64,000 nucleotides of DNA from Streptomyces sp. Go-475 (lineage in GTDB: Bacteria; Actinomycetota; Actinomycetes; Streptomycetales; Streptomycetaceae), in the NCBI RefSeq assembly GCF_003330845.1, contig NZ_CP026121.1, forward strand, positions 868,001 to 932,000. The letters run 5' to 3'. Each line of letters begins with the position of its first letter. Within the stretch, counting starts at the first letter, position 1. Both the position numbers and the translations under genes were made by a program. This document shows positions 7,572 through 16,040 of the stretch, piece by piece. The notes under the pieces are model-generated. The model was not told the DNA's origin. It ran no database searches and was given only the letters and a program-made list of their open reading frames with translations.

Positions 7572-10325
7572 ATGCAGGTAACACGCCGCCGTCGGCGTGC
7601 CGGGAACGGCAGTTCCGGCGTTCCCGGCAGACGGATCGGGCGCCGGACCATGGTCACGGCGGGCATCACCGCCGTGGCCGTGGCCGCCGCCGGGACCGCC
7701 TTCGCGCAGACGCACCAGTTCGGCACCCAGCGCGTCGGCCAGATCACCGGTCAGGGCCAGGTCCTCCCCAGCGACCAGTACATCGCCCCGTACGGCGACC
7801 GTCTCGTCGTGAACGACGGCAAGATCATGTCGTCGTCGGTCAGCCCGGACGGCACCCACCTCGCGGCCTCGGTCACCGACGGCGGGAGCGCCCTGGCGAT
7901 CGTGGACCTGAAGAGCTGGAAGGTGCAGCAACTCGTCGGCAGCTCCGCGTCGTCGACCCCGCGCATCAGCGGTGACGACGTGGGTCAGGAAGGCCCCACC
8001 TACTCCCCCGACGGCAAGCAGCTGTGGCTGGGCCAGACCGACGGCTACACCAGGTTCACCGTGCAACCGGACGGCAGCGTCGCCAGTCCGACGTTCATCG
8101 GGATCCCGGCGGACGGGGCCAAGCACGCACTGGTCGGCGAGGCGGTGTTCTCCCGCGACGGCTCCACCGTCTACTCGGCGGTCAACGGGCAGAACCGGGT
8201 CGTCGCCCTCGACGCGGCGACCGGGGCGATCGAGCGCAGCTGGGCCGTGGGCAACGCGCCGCGCGACATGGTCGAGGTCGGCGACCGGCTGTACGTCAGC
8301 AACGAGGGCGGCCGCCCGGCGAGGCCCGGCGACACGACCGCCAACTCGTACGGCACGCAGGTGCCGGCCAGCCCGGTGACCGCCGCCACCACCACCGGCA
8401 CGGTCAGCGTCATCGACCTGGCGAAGCCGGATGCCCCTGTCGGCAGCATCCCCGTCGGTCTGCACCCGACCGCGCTGTACGCCAGGAAGGGCGCGCTGTT
8501 CGTCACCGACACGGCCGGCAACGACGTGTCGGTCATCGACACGGCACGCGACAAGGTCGTGCAGACCATCGCCACCCAGCCGTGGCCCCAGGCGTCGGTC
8601 GGCTACGAGCCCGACGCGGTGACCCTCACCGACGACGGCCACCTGCTGGTGACGCTGGGCCGCGCGAATGCGGTCGCCGTCTACCGGTACACCACCCCGC
8701 AGGAGCCCGTCAGTTATGTCGGGCTGCTCCCGACGGACTACTTCCCCGCGGAGATCACCACCGTCGGCAAGCAGGTCGTCGTCTCCAACACCCGTGGCGT
8801 CGACGCCCGCCGCCCCACCGACAGCGCCGGGCACGGCACGCATGACACGACGTCGAGCGTGCAGCACTTCACGCTGCCGGACGACAGCGTCATCCGCTCC
8901 GAGACGGCCAAGGTCTTCCGGCAGAACGGCTGGACCGCGGGCTCGGTCGCGCGGAGCCGGGGCAGGAGCACCGCGAAGCCGGTGCCGGTCCCGCTGCGGC
9001 TCGGCGACCCCTCGACGATCAAGCACGTGTTCCTGCTCGTCAAGGAGAACCGGACCTACGACCAGGTCCTCGGCGACATGCCGCAGGGCAACGGCGACCC
9101 GGCGCTGACGGAGTTCGGCGAGAACGTGACGCCCAACCAGCACGCGCTGGCCCGGCAGTTCGGGCTGTACGACAACACGTACGACATCGGCACGAACTCC
9201 GCCGAGGGCCACAACTGGCTGATGCAGGCCGACGACCCGGAGTACACCGAGTCCTCGGCCGGTGAGTACGCCCGCAGTTACGACACCGAGGACGACGCGC
9301 TCGGCCACCAGCGCAGCGGGTTCCTGTGGACCGGCGCGCAGGCGGCCGGGAAGTCCGTGCGGGACTTCGGCGAGTTCCAGCAGTTCCTGACCAAGCCGGC
9401 GGACGCCAGCTGGCAGAACCTGTACTGCGACGCCAAGGCCATGGACGCGACCGGGCGGGGCACCGCCTACGCCCTGGACTCGTCCTCGCCGATCCCGTCG
9501 CTCAACAGCGTGTCCGTGCACGGCTTCCCGAAGTTCGACACCAGCGTCCCGGACCTCTACCGGTACGAGATCTGGAAGCAGGACTTCGAGAAGCACGGCC
9601 CGGCGGACCTGAACATGTTCTGGCTCTCCAGCGACCACACCGGTGGTCCGGCGAGCGCCGCCGCCCAGGTCGCGGACAACGACCTCGCGACCGGCAGGAT
9701 CGTCGACGAGATCTCGCACAGCACGTACTGGAAGGACTCGGCGATCTTCGTCGTCGAGGACGACTCCCAGGCCGGTCTCGACCACGTCGACGGTCACCGG
9801 GCCCCGATCCAGATCATCAGCCCCTGGGCCCGGCACGGTACCGTCGACAGCCACTACTACTCGCAGATCACGGTGATCCGCACCATCGAGCAGATCCTCG
9901 GGATCCAGCCGATGAACCAGAAGGACAGCGCGGCCACCCCGATGCGGGGGGCGTTCACCCGGCACGCGGACTACACGCCGTTCAGGGCGCTGCCCAACCG
10001 GACGTCGCTCACGGACGGCCTGAAGACCCCGCCGTCCTGCGGCGCGGACACCCCGGCTCCACAGGATCCCGGGGCGGCGCCCGTACCGGCGGCGAAGGTG
10101 CCGGCCGGCGAGCGGTCGCTGGCGGCGCAGTGGGACACCTGGAAGTCCAAGCAGCGGCTGACCGGCCCGAACGCCGTGCCCGACTTCGCCAACCCCGCGC
10201 AGATGAACCACTACACCTGGTACCAGACGCACAACTGGGCGAAGCCGTACCCGGGCGAGTCCAAGCTCTACGCCCCGCAGGACGTGCCGGGCGCCTACAT
10301 CCCGTCGGCGGAGTCCGACGGCTGA
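7572..10325 (+). CDS. Secreted bifunctional YncE-type beta-propeller / phosphoesterase
   Basis: 917 residues, ATG 4 bases after the permease stop. The N-terminus has an Arg-rich region and a hydrophobic segment ending AAAGTAFAQT, a signal peptide. Residues ~40-440 form a beta-propeller of YVTN/YncE-like repeats (SVSPDGTHLAASVTDGG, SVIDLAKPDAPVGSIPVGLH, VIDTARDKVVQTIATQPW). Residues ~475-800 are a phosphoesterase of the phospholipase C/AcpA type: KHVFLLVKENRTYDQVLGDM supplies the likely Thr nucleophile, and VVEDDSQAGLDHVDGH and SSDHTG supply metal ligands. It should hydrolyse a phosphate ester at or outside the cell surface. Operon position suggests it acts on, or is recruited by, the ABC-2 exporter. 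Confidence 0.85.
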   Translation: MQVTRRRRRAGNGSSGVPGRRIGRRTMVTAGITAVAVAAAGTAFAQTHQFGTQRVGQITGQGQVLPSDQYIAPYGDRLVVNDGKIMSSSVSPDGTHLAASVTDGGSALAIVDLKSWKVQQLVGSSASSTPRISGDDVGQEGPTYSPDGKQLWLGQTDGYTRFTVQPDGSVASPTFIGIPADGAKHALVGEAVFSRDGSTVYSAVNGQNRVVALDAATGAIERSWAVGNAPRDMVEVGDRLYVSNEGGRPARPGDTTANSYGTQVPASPVTAATTTGTVSVIDLAKPDAPVGSIPVGLHPTALYARKGALFVTDTAGNDVSVIDTARDKVVQTIATQPWPQASVGYEPDAVTLTDDGHLLVTLGRANAVAVYRYTTPQEPVSYVGLLPTDYFPAEITTVGKQVVVSNTRGVDARRPTDSAGHGTHDTTSSVQHFTLPDDSVIRSETAKVFRQNGWTAGSVARSRGRSTAKPVPVPLRLGDPSTIKHVFLLVKENRTYDQVLGDMPQGNGDPALTEFGENVTPNQHALARQFGLYDNTYDIGTNSAEGHNWLMQADDPEYTESSAGEYARSYDTEDDALGHQRSGFLWTGAQAAGKSVRDFGEFQQFLTKPADASWQNLYCDAKAMDATGRGTAYALDSSSPIPSLNSVSVHGFPKFDTSVPDLYRYEIWKQDFEKHGPADLNMFWLSSDHTGGPASAAAQVADNDLATGRIVDEISHSTYWKDSAIFVVEDDSQAGLDHVDGHRAPIQIISPWARHGTVDSHYYSQITVIRTIEQILGIQPMNQKDSAATPMRGAFTRHADYTPFRALPNRTSLTDGLKTPPSCGADTPAPQDPGAAPVPAAKVPAGERSLAAQWDTWKSKQRLTGPNAVPDFANPAQMNHYTWYQTHNWAKPYPGESKLYAPQDVPGAYIPSAESDG

Positions 10326-10349
10326 CGCGAGGCTGATCAGGTCAAGGCC

Positions 10350-10375
10350 CCTGGCCGGTGCCACCACCGGCCAGG
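10350..10375. terminator. Bidirectional terminator between convergent genes
   Basis: CCTGGCCGGT (10350-10359) and ACCGGCCAGG (10366-10375) form a perfect 10-bp stem with a 6-nt loop, exactly between the stops of the phosphoesterase gene (+) and the small zinc-ribbon gene (-). Confidence 0.75.
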
Positions 10376-10376
10376 T

Positions 10377-10619
10377 TCAGTCGTGCTTCCAGCCGGTGAG
10401 ATGCTGCCAGGTCGCACCCCGGACCGACGTGACGGTTACCAGTTCCGGTACGTAGTGCTCGCACCGCTGGTTGTGGCAGGGGCCCGCGACCCAGACGGGG
10501 ACGAAGACGCCCATGGTCTTGTGCCGTTCCATCACGGCGTCCACCGGCTGCTCGCACGAGCGGCAGACGTACCGGGGACGGGAGGCCGCTCTTCGCTCGT
10601 TGTCGCTGCTCATGGCCAC
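10377..10619 (-). CDS. Small zinc-ribbon-like protein
   Basis: 80 residues from GTG at 10619, with CAGGA about 8 bases upstream; an ATG two codons in (10613) is the alternative. Two Cys pairs, YVCRSCEQPV near residue 20 and GPCHNQRCEH near residue 48, form a CX2C...CX4C pattern able to bind zinc. No other domain is recognisable. The gene begins 4 bp after the stop of the TerC-family gene, so the two are co-transcribed. It may be a metal-responsive partner of TerC, but this is inference only. Confidence 0.6.
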   Translation of the reverse strand: MAMSSDNERRAASRPRYVCRSCEQPVDAVMERHKTMGVFVPVWVAGPCHNQRCEHYVPELVTVTSVRGATWQHLTGWKHD

Positions 10620-10623
10620 TATT

Positions 10624-11589
10624 TTAATCCTGCTTTAGGGGGATTTGGGAGTCCTTTGACGGGGGGCGCATCATGCTGAGCGCGATGGAGACGGCCAGGA
10701 CCGTGGCGATGACGGCGAGGCTGATCGGGGAGGGGATCTCGGGCACGTCGGAGCTGATGATCTTGTGGGACGCCTGGAGGATGAGCTTGACGCCGATGAA
10801 CGCGAGGATCAGCGCGAGGCCCTTGCTGAGGTAGTGGAAGCGGTCCAGCAGGCCGGCGAGCATGAAGTACAGGGCGCGCAGGCCCAGGATGGCGAAGGCG
10901 TTGCTGGTGTAGACGATGAAGGCGTCACTGCTGACGGCCAGCACCGCGGGCACGCTGTCGACGGCGAAGACGAGGTCGGCGGCCTCGATCGCGGCGACCA
11001 CGGCGAGCAGCGGGGTGGCGACGCGCCGGCCGGCCTCCCGTACGAAGAAGTGGGTGCCGGCGTACTCGTCCCGTACGGGGACGACCCTGCGCAGCAGGCG
11101 TACGGCGACGCTCTTGCCGGGGTCGAAGCTGTCGTCCTCCTCCTTGAGGATCTTGTACGTGCTCCAGAAGAGGATCGCGGCGAAGACGAACAGGACGGCG
11201 GTGAAGCGGCTGACCACCGCCACCCCTGCGGCGAGGAAGAGCCCCCGGAAGACGAGGGCGCCGAGGACCCCGAGGAAGAGCACACGGTGCTGGTAGGCGC
11301 GCGGTACCCGGAAGTAGCCGAAGATCAGCGCGAAGACGAAGAGGTTGTCCACCGACAGGCTCTTCTCCAGCAGCCACGCGGTGGTGTACTCGACACCGGC
11401 GGTGGGGCCCACCACGAGGAAGACGACGGCGCCGAAGAGGATCGCCAGCCCCACCCACACCCCGCTCCAGGCGGCGGCCTCCCGGAAGCCGATGACGTGG
11501 GCCTGCCGGTGCGCCAGCAGATCGACCGCCAGCGACACCAGCACGGTGGCGACGAACACCAGCCACAGCCACAGCGGCACATCATGCAC
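10624..11589 (-). CDS. TerC/Alx family integral membrane protein
   Basis: 321 residues from GTG at 11589. Eight or nine membrane helices are visible, with the family hallmarks LLEKSLSVDNLFVFALIFGY (helix with conserved Asp/Asn) and EAADLVFAVDSVPAVLAVS (second Asp-bearing motif). TerC/Alx proteins are linked to tellurite resistance and manganese efflux and may help metallate exported enzymes. The length matches family members. It is transcribed with the zinc-ribbon gene downstream. No tellurite (terD/terZ) genes are nearby, so manganese handling is the more likely role. Confidence 0.9.
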   Translation of the reverse strand: MHDVPLWLWLVFVATVLVSLAVDLLAHRQAHVIGFREAAAWSGVWVGLAILFGAVVFLVVGPTAGVEYTTAWLLEKSLSVDNLFVFALIFGYFRVPRAYQHRVLFLGVLGALVFRGLFLAAGVAVVSRFTAVLFVFAAILFWSTYKILKEEDDSFDPGKSVAVRLLRRVVPVRDEYAGTHFFVREAGRRVATPLLAVVAAIEAADLVFAVDSVPAVLAVSSDAFIVYTSNAFAILGLRALYFMLAGLLDRFHYLSKGLALILAFIGVKLILQASHKIISSDVPEIPSPISLAVIATVLAVSIALSMMRPPSKDSQIPLKQD

Positions 11590-11818
11590 AGTCCGGCCCT
11601 CACAGACCCGGTCGACCGGAAGACGCTTGCTCCTCCTTCGAGTCTGGACGGCGCGGCAGCGGTTGTCTCCTCGGCCGTACGCGGTGCGCCGGGGCGGTGT
11701 ACACGCGCGGCGCGGCCCGCACCGGTTGACCGGGGCCGCTTCACCTGAAGGTGTGCTGCTCGGGACCGGACGCCGGGAAGGCGGAAACCGGGGCCGTCGG
11801 CGCCGCTACGTTGGCGGG

Positions 11819-14158
11819 GTGCGGCGGATCGGGGAGTTCACCGTGGAACGGCGCCTCGGCGCCGGCGGAATGGGGGTGGTGTACCTCGCGCGCACCGCCG
11901 CCGGGCGGCAGGTGGCGCTGAAGGTGATCCGGCCCGAGTACGCCGACGAGCCGCACTTCCGTGCCCGGTTCCGGCGCGAGGTGGCGGCGGCCCGCAGGGT
12001 GAGCGGGGCCTTCACGGCGCCCGTGGTGGACGCCGACCCGGACGGCGATCCGCCCTGGCTGGCCACCCAGTACGTCGCCGGGGACTCCCTGGAGGCCCGC
12101 GTGCGGTCCGGTGGGCCGCTGCCGGTGGCCGAGGTCGTCCGGCTGGCGGGACAGCTGGCGGAGGCGCTGCGCGACATCCACCGGCAGGGGATCGTGCACC
12201 GGGACCTGAAACCGGCCAACGTCCTGCTCGCCGACGACGGCGTCCGGGTCATCGACTTCGGCATCGCCCGGTCCGCCGTCCAGAGCCGTGCGCTCACCCG
12301 CAGCGGCGCGATGGTGGGCACCCCGGCCTTCATGGCCCCCGAGCAGCTGGTCGCGGCGCGGGCGGTCTCCCCGGCGACGGACGTGTTCGCGCTCGGTGGC
12401 GTGCTGGCCTTCGCCGCGTCGGGCCGGAGCCCCTTCGAGGACCCCGAGGCGGCGGGCCTGGAGCCGATCGCGGTCGCCTTCGCGGTGGTGCACCAGGAAC
12501 CGGACCTGACCGGCGTCCCCGCCCCGCTGCGCGCGCTGGTGTCGCGCTGTCTGGCCAAGGACCCCGCCGGGCGGCCCGGCCTGGAGGAGGTGCTCCGCCT
12601 GGCAACCGGGCCCGCGCAGGGCCTCGGCGAGGTCGACGGCGTGCGTGTACGGCCGCGCCGGCGGCCCGGGAGGGCGGCGATCGCCGCGCTGGCCGTCCTG
12701 GCCACCCTGTTCCTCACGGGTGACGTGCCACCGTCGACGCCGTCGGCGGTCCTGCCGTGCGCCGAGGGCCTGACCGCCCTGGGTGAGGGCCGGATGCGCA
12801 GATGCGTCGGTCTGCTGGACGCGGACGCGTCGCCCGCGCGGCTGCGTTCCTCGTCGAGCCGGGCCGTCGCCCCGGTGCTGGAGCGGATCGCCGCGGAGAA
12901 CCGGCGGGTCGTCGCGGCCGCCGCCGAGCCGGGCGGGCGGCCGTTCGTGTCGATGGTGTATCTGACGCCCATCACCCAGGAGTTCGACGGCAGCGGCGCG
13001 ATGGAGGCGGTCCGGCGCGATCTGGAGGGCGCGCACCTCGCCCAGCTCAGGACCAACGGCAGACTCGGTGCCCGGCAGGACGGCCCCGCGGTCCGGCTGC
13101 TGTTCGGCCACACCGGAGGCACCGCCGAGCAGCGCAACCACGCGGTCGGACAGGTGCTCGGGGCCCGGCGCGCCCAGCGGATCGTGGCGGCGCTCGGCCT
13201 GGGCGGCAGCACCGCCGCCAGTCAGGACATGGTGGAGGAGCTGACGGCCGGCGGCCTCCCCGCGTTCGGTTCGGTCCTCACGGCCGACTCCTGGGCCGCC
13301 GTTCCCGGCCTGGCCCGCGTCGCGCCCACCAACGCCGACCAGGCGGCGGCCGCCGTACAGCATCTGTCGGCCGGCGCACTCGCCCGGGCGCGGATCCTGT
13401 TCGTGCAGGACGTGGCCCCCGGCGACCAGTACACGAGCACCCTCGCCCAGCAGTTCCGGGCCCGGATCCCGGCGGAGCGGCTCGTCCGGGCGGAACCCAC
13501 CCTGTTCGACTCCTCGCGGTCCGGCGCGGGCGACTTCCGCGCCCGGCTCGCGGACGTGTGCGCGGTGCGGCCGGACGTCGTCTACTTCGCGGGCCGCGGC
13601 ACGACGCTGCCACGGCTCCTGACCGTCCTCGCCGCCCGCCCGTGCAAGGACCACCGGATCACCGTGATGTCGGGCGACGACACCATGATGGTCCGGCACA
13701 CGAACGGCTTCGGCGCGCGGGATCTGGCCGACGTGCTCGGCAAGGGGCGCATCGACCTGCTCCACACCGGCCTCGCCCACCCGCGGGCGTGGGAGGTGGC
13801 ACCGGAGGCCTTCGACCTGAAGCTCGCCGCGCCCTTCCGCGACGGCACGTTCACCGACACGTTCGGGCACGGCGACCTGGAGGACGGCCGGGCCGTCATG
13901 ATGTACGACGCCCTGCTGACCGCGGCCCGGGCGGTCCGGGAGACTCCCGCGGTGCCGCGTCCGTCGGTCACCGATGTCCACCGGACCCTCGCCCGGCTGC
14001 GGGAGAAGGGGCCGCTGCCGGGCGCGAGCGGCTGGATCGCCCTCGGCGGCGACGGCGCTCCCAAGGACAAGGCGATCCCCGTGCTCCGCATCGCTCCGGA
14101 CGGCCGCACCACGGCCGTCACGGTCACGTCGGCCGACGGCAGGCCCACCCGCGGCTGA
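11819..14158 (+). CDS. Ser/Thr protein kinase fused to an extracellular branched-chain amino-acid-binding-like sensor
   Basis: 779 residues from GTG at 11819 (VRRIGEFTVERRLGAGGMG). The kinase domain (about 1-265) is complete: glycine loop GAGGMG 14-19, Lys35, HRD 127-129 followed by DLKPAN, DFG 146-148 and APE near 174. A basic stretch and one membrane helix (about 284-302, AAIAALAVLATLFLTG) follow. Outside the cell are ~475 residues resembling a type I periplasmic binding protein of the Leu/Ile/Val family (MVYLTPITQEFDGSG, PGLARVAPTNADQAAAAV, ARILFVQDVAPGDQYTSTLA, CAVRPDVVYFAGRG). This would be a one-protein receptor kinase sensing a small molecule. Start alternatives further upstream lack coding signal. 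The gene stands alone. Confidence 0.9.
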   Translation: MRRIGEFTVERRLGAGGMGVVYLARTAAGRQVALKVIRPEYADEPHFRARFRREVAAARRVSGAFTAPVVDADPDGDPPWLATQYVAGDSLEARVRSGGPLPVAEVVRLAGQLAEALRDIHRQGIVHRDLKPANVLLADDGVRVIDFGIARSAVQSRALTRSGAMVGTPAFMAPEQLVAARAVSPATDVFALGGVLAFAASGRSPFEDPEAAGLEPIAVAFAVVHQEPDLTGVPAPLRALVSRCLAKDPAGRPGLEEVLRLATGPAQGLGEVDGVRVRPRRRPGRAAIAALAVLATLFLTGDVPPSTPSAVLPCAEGLTALGEGRMRRCVGLLDADASPARLRSSSSRAVAPVLERIAAENRRVVAAAAEPGGRPFVSMVYLTPITQEFDGSGAMEAVRRDLEGAHLAQLRTNGRLGARQDGPAVRLLFGHTGGTAEQRNHAVGQVLGARRAQRIVAALGLGGSTAASQDMVEELTAGGLPAFGSVLTADSWAAVPGLARVAPTNADQAAAAVQHLSAGALARARILFVQDVAPGDQYTSTLAQQFRARIPAERLVRAEPTLFDSSRSGAGDFRARLADVCAVRPDVVYFAGRGTTLPRLLTVLAARPCKDHRITVMSGDDTMMVRHTNGFGARDLADVLGKGRIDLLHTGLAHPRAWEVAPEAFDLKLAAPFRDGTFTDTFGHGDLEDGRAVMMYDALLTAARAVRETPAVPRPSVTDVHRTLARLREKGPLPGASGWIALGGDGAPKDKAIPVLRIAPDGRTTAVTVTSADGRPTRG

Positions 14159-14182
14159 GGAGGACTCCCCCCCTCCCGGCTG

Positions 14183-14983
14183 CTACGGGGCGGAAGACGT
14201 GCTCCCGTTCCCGGCGCTCCCGTTCCCGGCGCGGCCGCGCGGGGCGCACGGCCTGGTGGGGCCCAGCCGCACGTCCGTGACGCCGGGTGAGAAGTGCACC
14301 ACCGGCTCCCCCTCGGGCGCGGGCAGGCCCGCGGCGGTGGTCAGCGTCTCCTCCACCACGTCGGCCGCGGCCCGGGCCAGCGGCCACGGCTCGTGCTCGA
14401 CGGGCGTCTCCCAGAGCAGGCCGAGGCTGCGGGTGTAGGCCCGCCAGCGCGAGGTCAGCCACACGTCCCGCTCCGTCGGCTCGAGCGGATCGCCGGGCCG
14501 GACGACGACGTGGTAGGAGGGCCCGCCGGTCCCTCTCGAACCGGCGTACGCGACCGTGCCGCCGTCCCGGGAGACGCTCAGGGTGCCCTGGTGGTAGGGC
14601 GCGCCGATCGCGCGGGCCGCCAGCATCGGCGGGAAGGCGACCTCGATGGACAGGAACCACAGTCCGTCCTGCCCGTCCGGGTGCCGGACGTAGGTCCGCA
14701 GGTTGGTCTCGGCGAACGTGGGGAGCCCCGGCAGCGCGGCGGGCACGCCGTGCGGGCGCAGGTCCGCCATGACGAAGGGCGTCAGCCCCACCCAGGCCGC
14801 CCCGTCGTACTCGTCCACGGTCAGTCCCTGGGGCAGCAGCGCCCGCACCGTTTCCGGCGGATACGCCCAGTGCACGAACGTCTGCGTCAGCCAGCCCGCC
14901 CGTACGGCGGGGAGCCGCACGCGATGCTCCGCTCGGTACGCCACCACAGGTGGCGGGTCCCCGACGGGCGGTGACGGAAACAC
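14183..14983 (-). CDS. DUF2071 (YqjF-like) family protein
   Basis: 266 residues from GTG at 14983. The family pattern is clear: LTQTFVHWAYPPETVRALLP, LTPFVMADLRPHGVPA, FAETNLRTYVRHPDG and WFLSIEVAFPPMLAARAIG. This fold is related to acetoacetate decarboxylase, but the function of DUF2071 proteins is unknown. The last ~20 residues are a low-complexity Gly/Asn/Ser-rich tail (AGNGSAGNGSTSS). It converges on the kinase gene with only 24 bp between the stops and is divergent from the gene at 15067. Confidence 0.8.
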   Translation of the reverse strand: MFPSPPVGDPPPVVAYRAEHRVRLPAVRAGWLTQTFVHWAYPPETVRALLPQGLTVDEYDGAAWVGLTPFVMADLRPHGVPAALPGLPTFAETNLRTYVRHPDGQDGLWFLSIEVAFPPMLAARAIGAPYHQGTLSVSRDGGTVAYAGSRGTGGPSYHVVVRPGDPLEPTERDVWLTSRWRAYTRSLGLLWETPVEHEPWPLARAAADVVEETLTTAAGLPAPEGEPVVHFSPGVTDVRLGPTRPCAPRGRAGNGSAGNGSTSSAP

Positions 14984-15066
14984 CGGACGGCACCGCCGAC
15001 GTCCTGGGAGCGGCTTGGGCGCGGTCGGCGAGGGGTACCCGGGCGGTCCGATGAGAGGAGGCCGCC

Positions 15067-15444
15067 TTGGGCAGGAACAGAGATCCGCAGCCGGCCGACG
15101 CGATCGCCCTCGCGCACGGCGCCTTCAACGTCGTGGGCGGGTTGTGGCCACTGCTGCACCTGCGCAGTTTCGAGTGGGTCTTCGGCCCGAAGACCGATGT
15201 CTGGCTCCAGATGACGACGGGCGGGCTGCTGGCCTCCGCCGGACTCGCCCAGCTCACCGCGGCCGCCGACCCCCGGGGCCCGGCCCATGCCCGCCGTATC
15301 GGCCTGGGCACCGCCGTCACCCTGCTGGCCGTCGATCTGGTCTATGTGCCCAAGGGGCGGATCCGGCCGACGTACCTCCTCGACGCCGCGATGCAGACGG
15401 GCTGGATCGCCGCGTGGCTGCGCTGCGCGCCCGGGCGGGCGTGA
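15067..15444 (+). CDS. Small integral membrane protein of unknown function
   Basis: 125 residues from TTG at 15067, fixed by AGGAGG six bases upstream. Four hydrophobic segments are visible (ALAHGAFNVVGGLWPLLHL, TTGGLLASAGLAQLTA, GTAVTLLAVDLVYV, AMQTGWIAAWLRC). I do not recognise a named family. It resembles small DoxX-like or SPW-repeat-like Streptomyces membrane proteins in size and topology only. Confidence 0.65.
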   Translation: MGRNRDPQPADAIALAHGAFNVVGGLWPLLHLRSFEWVFGPKTDVWLQMTTGGLLASAGLAQLTAAADPRGPAHARRIGLGTAVTLLAVDLVYVPKGRIRPTYLLDAAMQTGWIAAWLRCAPGRA

Positions 15445-15482
15445 CCGGCCCCTGACCTGCGCCGAAGCGGGCGGGGCTGCGG

Positions 15483-16040
15483 TCAGTCGCCCGTCGCCCT
15501 GTCCAGCAGCGCGCCGTACGCCAGTTGCAGTGCGTCCGCACCGGCGAGGGCGGTGAGCGTGCCCATCGCGGTGCGGGTCGCGCGGGGCCACAGCAGCTGG
15601 CCCGCGGTCAGGGCCGAGGCCACCCAGACGCTCATGCAGAACGGGCAGGTCGCGAGTTCGCCGGCGGTGTGCCTGCCCTGCTCGGGCCGGGCCTCCTCGT
15701 GGAGTTCGGCGGGGCCCTGGGGACCGACGTACCGCGTGAAGGGGGCGCGCAGCGGGCTGGTCACCGATGCCTTGCTCAGCAGCCGGCTGAGCCGGAAGGT
15801 GGCCACCGAGGTCAGCACGACGTCCCACGGCTCGGGCCGCTCCGGCAGCGGGCGCCCGCGCAGCCGTACCGCCGTGCTCCAGGCCGCCGTGAACGTCGCG
15901 AAGCCCGCCAGGGCCGCGGCATAGCCGCCCAGCGGGCGGTCGTGGCCGGCCGAGTAGCTCCGCTCGGTGTGCCGGAGAAGTCCGCGCAGCCGCCGTGCCG
16001 CGCGGCTGTCAGCCATGGGCGTCATGTCCATGAGCAGCAC
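15483..16040 (-). CDS. DUF1360 family membrane protein
   Basis: 185 residues. GTG at 16040 has AGGA four bases upstream; ATG codons at 16031 and 16016 are alternatives. The DUF1360 pattern is present: VATFRLSRLLSKASVTSPLR, APFTRYVG and the Cys pair TCPFCMSVWVASALTAG. Three to four membrane segments are predicted by eye. The 5' end overlaps the DUF2231-Rieske gene upstream by up to 32 bases, so the two are one operon. DUF1360 proteins have no assigned function; the CPFC pair could be redox-active or bind metal, which fits a partner of a Rieske protein. Confidence 0.75.
   Translation of the reverse strand: MLLMDMTPMADSRAARRLRGLLRHTERSYSAGHDRPLGGYAAALAGFATFTAAWSTAVRLRGRPLPERPEPWDVVLTSVATFRLSRLLSKASVTSPLRAPFTRYVGPQGPAELHEEARPEQGRHTAGELATCPFCMSVWVASALTAGQLLWPRATRTAMGTLTALAGADALQLAYGALLDRATGD

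Noticed and set aside
7467..10367. 966-codon open frame on the minus strand opposite the propeller-phosphoesterase gene
   Set aside because: Translation is Gly/Arg/Val/Asp-rich low-complexity with no motif, as expected of the antisense of a GC-rich gene. The plus strand encodes a clear signal peptide, propeller and phosphoesterase.
11590..11818. Manganese riboswitch (yybP-ykoY) upstream of terC
   Set aside because: Genes of this family are often riboswitch-controlled, but I could not find the conserved paired loops on the minus strand here.
11741..13981. 746-codon minus-strand frame opposite the kinase gene
   Set aside because: No motif and strong shadow composition; the plus strand has a full kinase.
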